From: Tenebrio molitor
Lineage: Eukaryota; Arthropoda; Insecta; Coleoptera; Tenebrionidae
Assembly: GCF_963966145.1 (NCBI RefSeq)
Contig: NC_091049.1
Span: 17,422,001 to 17,486,000, forward strand
Direction of reading: 5' to 3'
DNA: 64,000 bases
A program made the translations under genes and the position numbers. The notes beneath the pieces are model-generated. The model saw nothing but the letters and a program-made list of their open reading frames with translations. It was not told where the DNA came from and made no database searches. This document shows positions 58,688-64,000 of the stretch, piece after piece (position 1 is the stretch's first letter; each line of letters starts with the position of its first letter).

Positions 58688-58910
58688 GCCAAAAATGAAT
58701 AGGGAATTTTTCCATTTTGGAATTTTTTATAAATACAGTTTAAAATTTGTAATGAAATATGTTAGAAATATGTATCTATACACATTAAATGTAACGTTTC
58801 AAGTACTTGTAACGTTTTAAATTTATCTACAGTTTAAGAATACCTGGGAGGACTGGGGTAATTATTTTGCTTTTCAAGAAAAATTGTGGAATTCCCTATT
58901 CATTTTTGCT
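58688..58910. mobile_element. Uninterrupted reference copy of the nested MITE
   Basis: Ends are inverted copies of CAAAAATGAATAGGGAATT. The interior is colinear (inverted) with the three pieces at 22603-22680, 26702-26750 and 29924-30005, which lets the nest be reconstructed. Non-coding. Confidence 0.78.
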
Positions 58911-59067
58911 TAGTTTATAACTGTTCCGTCAGCTAGTACCTGTCCAGGTACAGATATAAATTTGACCCCTTTAGTACATACCGTTGCGGAGAAAGTCCTA
59001 TAAAGGACGGCGCACGAACTGGCACTACCCAATTTCTTGGCATCCAAAACGGCACTAAAACAGGTAG

Positions 59068-61405
59068 TGTAACGGTCCGAATAGGTTCGATAAATTAAGA
59101 ATTTTAATTTTAAAATAATTTCAAGGAAATATTTTAAATACCGTTCATTTGCGACGGAAATGCTGGTCAGTTGTAAATTTTATTGTTGCTTTGTTCACAA
59201 GAGTGGCACCACACTCCTCAAGTGAAATCTGCCAACCTTTCTTTGAAAATGCAGGTACGCGTCCGGGGCAAAACATAGTCCAAGGGGAACAAGTGTTCAG
59301 GGGAAAAGAAGCGTTGCAATAAATTTACTGTAATTACATGTTCGACAATTTGGGTGGGCCAGTTAAAATCAGGGGATAATTGAATTAATGAATTTGATGT
59401 TACCAGGTTTCAAATTGAGAGAACAACAAAATTAATGTTCATTAGGTTAATTTACTTTTTTTAGCATTCTCAAATTTGTGGCATATTTGTAATTAAAGGG
59501 CGAGAATTGCAAATTAAAAACAGAGCGCTTTATCGTAGAAAAGAACTAGAATCGTTTGCACTTTTAGTTAGAAAAGTAGAAAACACAGAGGACCGGGTAA
59601 CGGTAAAGCCAGGTAGTCGTAGAAATCAGAGGTGTGAGTGAGAGAGAGAGAATGAAATTTACGAAGTAATTATTAATTAGAACGGTTTTGGGGAATCAAA
59701 CCAATGTAGAACAATTTTTGAAGTAGCAGAACAACGGAACTTAGTTGTATGAAATGGCACTTGCGTAACAGCGTTTCAAGCCCAATTTAGGTTTCAAAAT
59801 AAGGTTAATTTGTTCCATTTTAATTATGTTTGTTTCATTTTAATTATGTTTGTTTCATTTTAATTATGTTTGTTGCATTTTAATTATGTTTGTTTCATTT
59901 AAATTCTGTTTAATTCTTGGTGCTGATTTTTATTATTGTATAGAGTCGGTAATTCAGTGTTCCTGTTTAATTCTATTTGTTCCATTTTTAATTGTGTTTG
60001 TTTCTTGATGTTGAGGTTTATTATTGTATAGAGTCAGTAATCTAGTGTTCTTTTTCAGAGTTCTAATTCAACAACAAATTATGTACATTCGGTCTGGTCC
60101 TAACAAAAGTCTAAATTTAAACATTTAAATTAATGGTGGAAAACGGAAACTGTAATTTCAAAAGTTCTAGAGATATCGAAAGGGTGTCGCGGTCGGCGTA
60201 AAGTAGAACCGAGCTGATTGGTTACTTTGGTCAAGTAGGGGTTGCGAAAGTGGGGTGCGCCAGAAATGATAAAACCGATTGCGGGACGGGAAACAAGGCT
60301 TTTTTGATTTACTCGGGGTTTGATCTCCAAAGTAGCCGGAGGTACGTTCAGTACTTCCAGCAGCCATTTTGTGACCACGTTCTTTACATTCACAAGGTAA
60401 ATTATTTCTCTAATTCTTGTACATTATTTGTAGTCGCGATTTAATTAGTCAAACAGCATTTAGTTCTTTATCGTTCTAAAGTAAAGATTATATTATTTTC
60501 TTTGAGCTTTTGATGACCATGTGACTCTTTAGAATCTTATATTAATTTCTCTATCGCGAAGTATGTGATCTTCTTGCATTTACCGATTGGGGAAACGTGC
60601 TCTTGTCAAGGGGAACCAGTATGCAATTATTATAAAACATTTCCATTCATTATTTATGTCTTGGATTCTCGAGTTCGGGAAGCTACCGCCAGTGTCCGTC
60701 GCACTCAATAAGCTGTGGTCCGGTGTAAGAGCACAAAATTAGCCGCGTCACCCCCAAGGGGGCCAGCAACCAAACTAGGCCAGCTGACACGTGAAGAGAG
60801 GTACCCTTTGGCCCTGTTAGAACCTTTTTCCCTTTTATTTTCGACCACCGGAGTAGACCGGGGTGATCTATGAGATTCCAGGGCATCGCGTCGGGTTAAA
60901 TTTAATTGGGGAAATAATTGAAATCTAAATCGGATCACATAGTTCGCATCTCAAACTCGTATAATGCTGTTAGCGCCACAAACTCATATATTTGCCCAGC
61001 TTAGTCATTTATTCATGAGTCAGATCTCAATTCGTGGGCCGAGAGTCAAATTTCATTGGGTCAAATTTCCACCTTCTGTTATTAAATTCATTTATTTATT
61101 TCTATAATTTGTTGGGACCAAGCACCACCACACTCGATTATTTGTTAAATAAAATTTAAGTGAAGTGTGCTCAATCGTTTTAATTCTATTTGGAAAAACC
61201 TTTCAAAGGTACGGCCTCTCGTTAGAACCTAATTAAACAAAATGAACAATAAAACACAACGTAGGATCCATAAATATTTCTTTTCTCATTATTTTGTTTC
61301 GTATTTTTCCGCAAAAATAACATCCGAGGGAATGCGACAACCAACAATACACCAAATGAGAAAAAAAAATCATCGAGGAAAGGTCAAGGAAGTCGAAAGG
61401 TTACA
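59068..61405. mobile_element. 2.34 kb solo-LTR-like element, copy 2
   Basis: It begins TGTAACGGTCCGAATAGG and ends GGTTACA, with GTAG on both sides (59064-59067 and 61406-61409). It is highly similar to 35045-37225. It is longer mainly because of a 20-bp tandem repeat (unit CATTTTAATTATGTTTGTTT, about five units at 59813-59910). No internal retroelement genes are present. Confidence 0.75.
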
Positions 61406-61741
61406 GTAGGAACCCAAAAACGCACGAAACGGGAACGCATGAAATGGGAAAAGACGGCCCCGCATTCCACGCTTCTTTTCATTTTACTGCTTCTTTTTTA
61501 ATACCACCGGCGTCAATATTTTCACAAAAAACTGCAATGACGGTAACTGTTTGCAGATTGCTATTGAAACACAATACAAAAATAGACATTATGGCAACAT
61601 GATGTGAAGGGAATACTATTGTATTCAAGTTTAAACTGAATTGTTGAAAAAATTGTTTTTATTAGCACTAAGTAATATTTAATTACAAAATAGATTATTC
61701 AACTGAACAAAAAACATTTACGACAGAACAGTAGGTAGGTA
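61406..61741. other. Intergenic, nothing identified
   Basis: No gene or structure recognised. Confidence 0.35.
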
Positions 61742-62080
61742 CTATGCCGGCCCAAAAATTTTGGCCGTCATTGTCTGTCAATTCAAAAAAAAAATTGTAA
61801 TCCGTCTTGATTATGAACGTTATTTTTTTGGTGGTAAATTTCAAAACTCAAAATCATTTTGTCATTTCTACTACACAGAACGTTTATCTCAGGTTATCTA
61901 TGTACGATTGCTCTAATTTTGTTTATTCATGTCGGATTTTTGGAATATCTGAGCTTCAAACAGTTTAAATTGATTGTCAAAATGACAAGAATCGAAAGTG
62001 GGGTTACGATTCCTAAAGGTTTATTTACACTTTACTTGAATGTCAAGAAAGTGACGGCCAAAATTTTTTGGCCGCCATAA
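61742..62080. mobile_element. TA-flanked MITE related to 13906-14263
   Basis: The ends CTATGCCGGCCCAAAAATTT and, from the right, TTATGGCGGCCAAAAAATTT continue to TTGGCCGTCA. TA is at 61740-61741 and 62081-62082. The 339-bp interior has only a short frame. The CTATG-CGG end signature links it to the 13.9 kb MITE. Confidence 0.82.
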
Positions 62081-62599
62081 TACGTAATTAAAAAATATAA
62101 ATACAAGGTTTTTTTAGTATTTTTTTGTATTAAGTGCGCAAAATGATTGTTTTTTGTTGGGGAATGAGTTTTTGGTCGAGACCGTCATCTTTCGCACGAA
62201 ATACAAACACTATTTTTTCTACAACCGCATTTTAAAATTTTTGAATTTTTGTAAATTTTCCTTGGATGCTAAAATATCTGTGAAAAAGTTTCCAAGAAAC
62301 ATTTTTGACAAATATTTTTTCACTATCAAAAATGACATATTTTGCGACTTGATAACGATGTATAAATGACACGTTTTTTGACGGTTGTAGAAAAAATATA
62401 TTGGTCGTTGTGGATAGACAGTTACATAAATCAAAAATTTAAATGTGTCATTATCTTTTAATATGAAGATAACAAAAAAACAAACCATATTCAGTTGTGC
62501 ATATATTATTGTAGAAGAAACAAAACGACTCGCCTAGAAATGTTCAGTATTAGTTCGTAAATTAAATTGAAGCATTATACGTTTTGTTTCAATTTGAAA
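62081..62599. repeat. Upstream region of the third ABCC copy, small inverted repeat
   Basis: TATTTTTTCTACAACCG (about 62211) recurs inverted at about 62384-62400, bounding a possible 190-bp MITE. The last 60 bases before the ATG match the promoter region of the complete ABCC gene (ATGTTCAGTATTAGTTCG and AAGCATTAT). Confidence 0.5.
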
Positions 62600-64000
62600 A
62601 TGGAAAATACAGATCTGAGAAAAATATCGAGAGAAAAATTGAAACTTCATCCAAAAAAGAAAGCATGTTTCCTATCGGATTTCTTTTTTTGGTAAGACTT
62701 GTCATTTTTATTTTAATAATGCAACAACTGTTTCAGTTGGGAACTACCGTTAATCGTAACAGGATGGAGAAAAGAGTTCACCGAAGATGACCTTTATAAA
62801 ACACTCGAAAATCACGAATCCAGCCGTTTGGGTGATAAATTAGAGAGTCTTTGGTCAGAAGAAGAAAATTTAAGCAAAAATCCATCTTTAGGAAAAGCTC
62901 TTACAAAACTCTTTGGTTTAGAACTTGTCCTTTATGGACTTAGCATGTTTCCAATCCAACTGACCACAACGTAAGATTACTTTTCTTGATGTATCAACGA
63001 CTTACTTCAAAATTGTAGATTGTTAATTCCTCTGTACATTAAAAGATTACTAGATTACTATACTCCCAATCAAACGGAAGTAACTCGACAACAAGCTTAC
63101 ATTTTTGCTTCCGTCCTTGTCTTGCTTTCACTGATTCGTGTCTTGATCGTACATTGGTATATGTTTCAACTTCACGTTTTGGGCATGAAAGTTCGAATTG
63201 CCTGCTCAGCACTCATATACAGACGATGTTTAAAATTGAAAAAAAGCACTCTAGAGAAAATTTCTGTGGGCCAACTGGTTAATTTGCTCTCGAATGACGT
63301 CAACAGATTTCATACCGCATTCATATATGTGCATACTCTATGGATGGCTCCTGTTGGATTAATTGTTGGAATTTATTACATGGATGTCACACTGGGGCAC
63401 ACTGCCATAGCGGGCGCTGCCGTTTTAATACTTACACTTTTTTTTCAAGGTTAGTGAATTCTTTGATAAACAAAAAAATAAGTATCTACATTTTAGTCTA
63501 CTTGTCAAAGAAGATTCCTGATATCAGAATGCAAGTGGCTGTGAAAACAGATAACAGGATTCGTTTGATGAATGACGTAATATCCGGTATTCAAACAGTC
63601 AAGATGTATACTTGGGAAGAATCATTTGCGAATATAGTGAAACAGGCCAGAAGGTAAATATTCAATTTAATTTACAAACAGTAAAGTTTATTTTTTTAGA
63701 AGAGAAAATGAACGGATAGTGGTTGCTAATCGGTTTCGTTTAACCAACAACACCTTAAAAATTTATATGACAAAATGTTGTGTGTTTTTATCAGTACTGG
63801 TCACAGTATTAACTCGAACGCCCTTGACGTCGCAGTATGTTTTCGCTTTAACTAATCTTTATGACAGTATTAAAAATTCCGTAAACATTGCCTTACCACT
63901 GGCTGTCCTGCAATTTCCGGAAGCTCTAGTTTCAATTCGAAGAATTAAAGAATTCTTGTTAAGGACCCATGATGATTCGAACAATCTAATTAAGGCAAAT
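62600..64000 (+). CDS. ABCC/MRP4-like transporter, 5' part, cut by window end
   Basis: Exons 62600-62691, 62737-62970, 63019-63449 and 63497-63653, plus the start of the large exon from 63700, join in frame with GT-AG introns to give about 405 residues. Exon lengths (92, 234, 431 and 157) equal those of the gene at 47063. The protein starts MENTDLRKISREKLKLHPKK, followed by CWELPLIVTGWRKEFTEDDL. The first membrane domain includes GQLVNLLSNDVNRFHTAFIY and KIPDIRMQVAVKTDNRIRLM. No nucleotide-binding domain is in the window. No disabling change is visible. Role inferred as for the neighbouring copy: ATP-driven export of organic anions. Confidence 0.9.

Overview
The window looks like AT-rich insect nuclear DNA, probably from a beetle (an inference from gene families and mobile-element types, not proven). 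Genes have short GT-AG introns. The protein families are insect odorant receptors and ABCC/MRP4-like transporters, and most of the rest is mobile DNA: LINEs, BEL and Gypsy-type LTR remains, mariner, Tc1, DD41D, P-like and unclassified DNA transposons, and many TA-flanked MITEs. I saw no rRNA, tRNA, CRISPR array or bacterial operon.

Host genes. (1) A complete odorant receptor on the minus strand, 12707-9118, can be assembled from six exons into 414 residues; a dead mariner lies in its third intron. (2) A tandem ABCC cluster lies on the plus strand. It comprises a 3' half pseudogene (19848-22436), a complete eight-exon gene (47063-51452, 1276 residues) and the first five exons of a third copy (62600 to the window end). 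Exon sizes match exactly between the two good copies (92, 234, 431 and 157 nt). (3) A decayed reading frame with three ~67-residue tandem repeats (16730-17410) is of unknown origin.

Mobile DNA, left to right. 1-1850: BEL/Pao integrase and LINE relics. 3009-7560: a nearly full-length but broken Jockey/CR1-type LINE. 8140-8895: solo-LTR-like copy. 13.6-21.4 kb: three copies of an unusual element with a terminal hairpin and inverted ends; one encodes tyrosine-recombinase pieces. 22.6-30.0 kb: a five-layer nest. A small MITE is split by a LINE; the LINE is split by a DD41D transposon with an intact two-exon transposase; that transposon holds a solo LTR; and the same MITE is split again by a 3.17 kb DNA transposon with an intact 732-residue transposase. 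30.6-37.2 kb: a giant foldback carrying a MITE and a 2.2 kb solo LTR. 37.6-38.8 kb: two joined LINE fragments. 41.4-44.2 kb: a P-like element with an exact 8-bp target duplication inside a palindrome. 51.7-54 kb: hairpin elements and a third LTR copy split by a Harbinger-like MITE. 56-61.4 kb: a Tc1 relic, a LINE C-terminus with endonuclease motif, and a second full 2.3 kb LTR.

The intact transposases of the 24.7-25.9 kb and 27.1-29.3 kb elements and the recurrent hairpin/inverted-end recombinase family are the most novel items. All calls come from reading the sequence by eye, without database searches.
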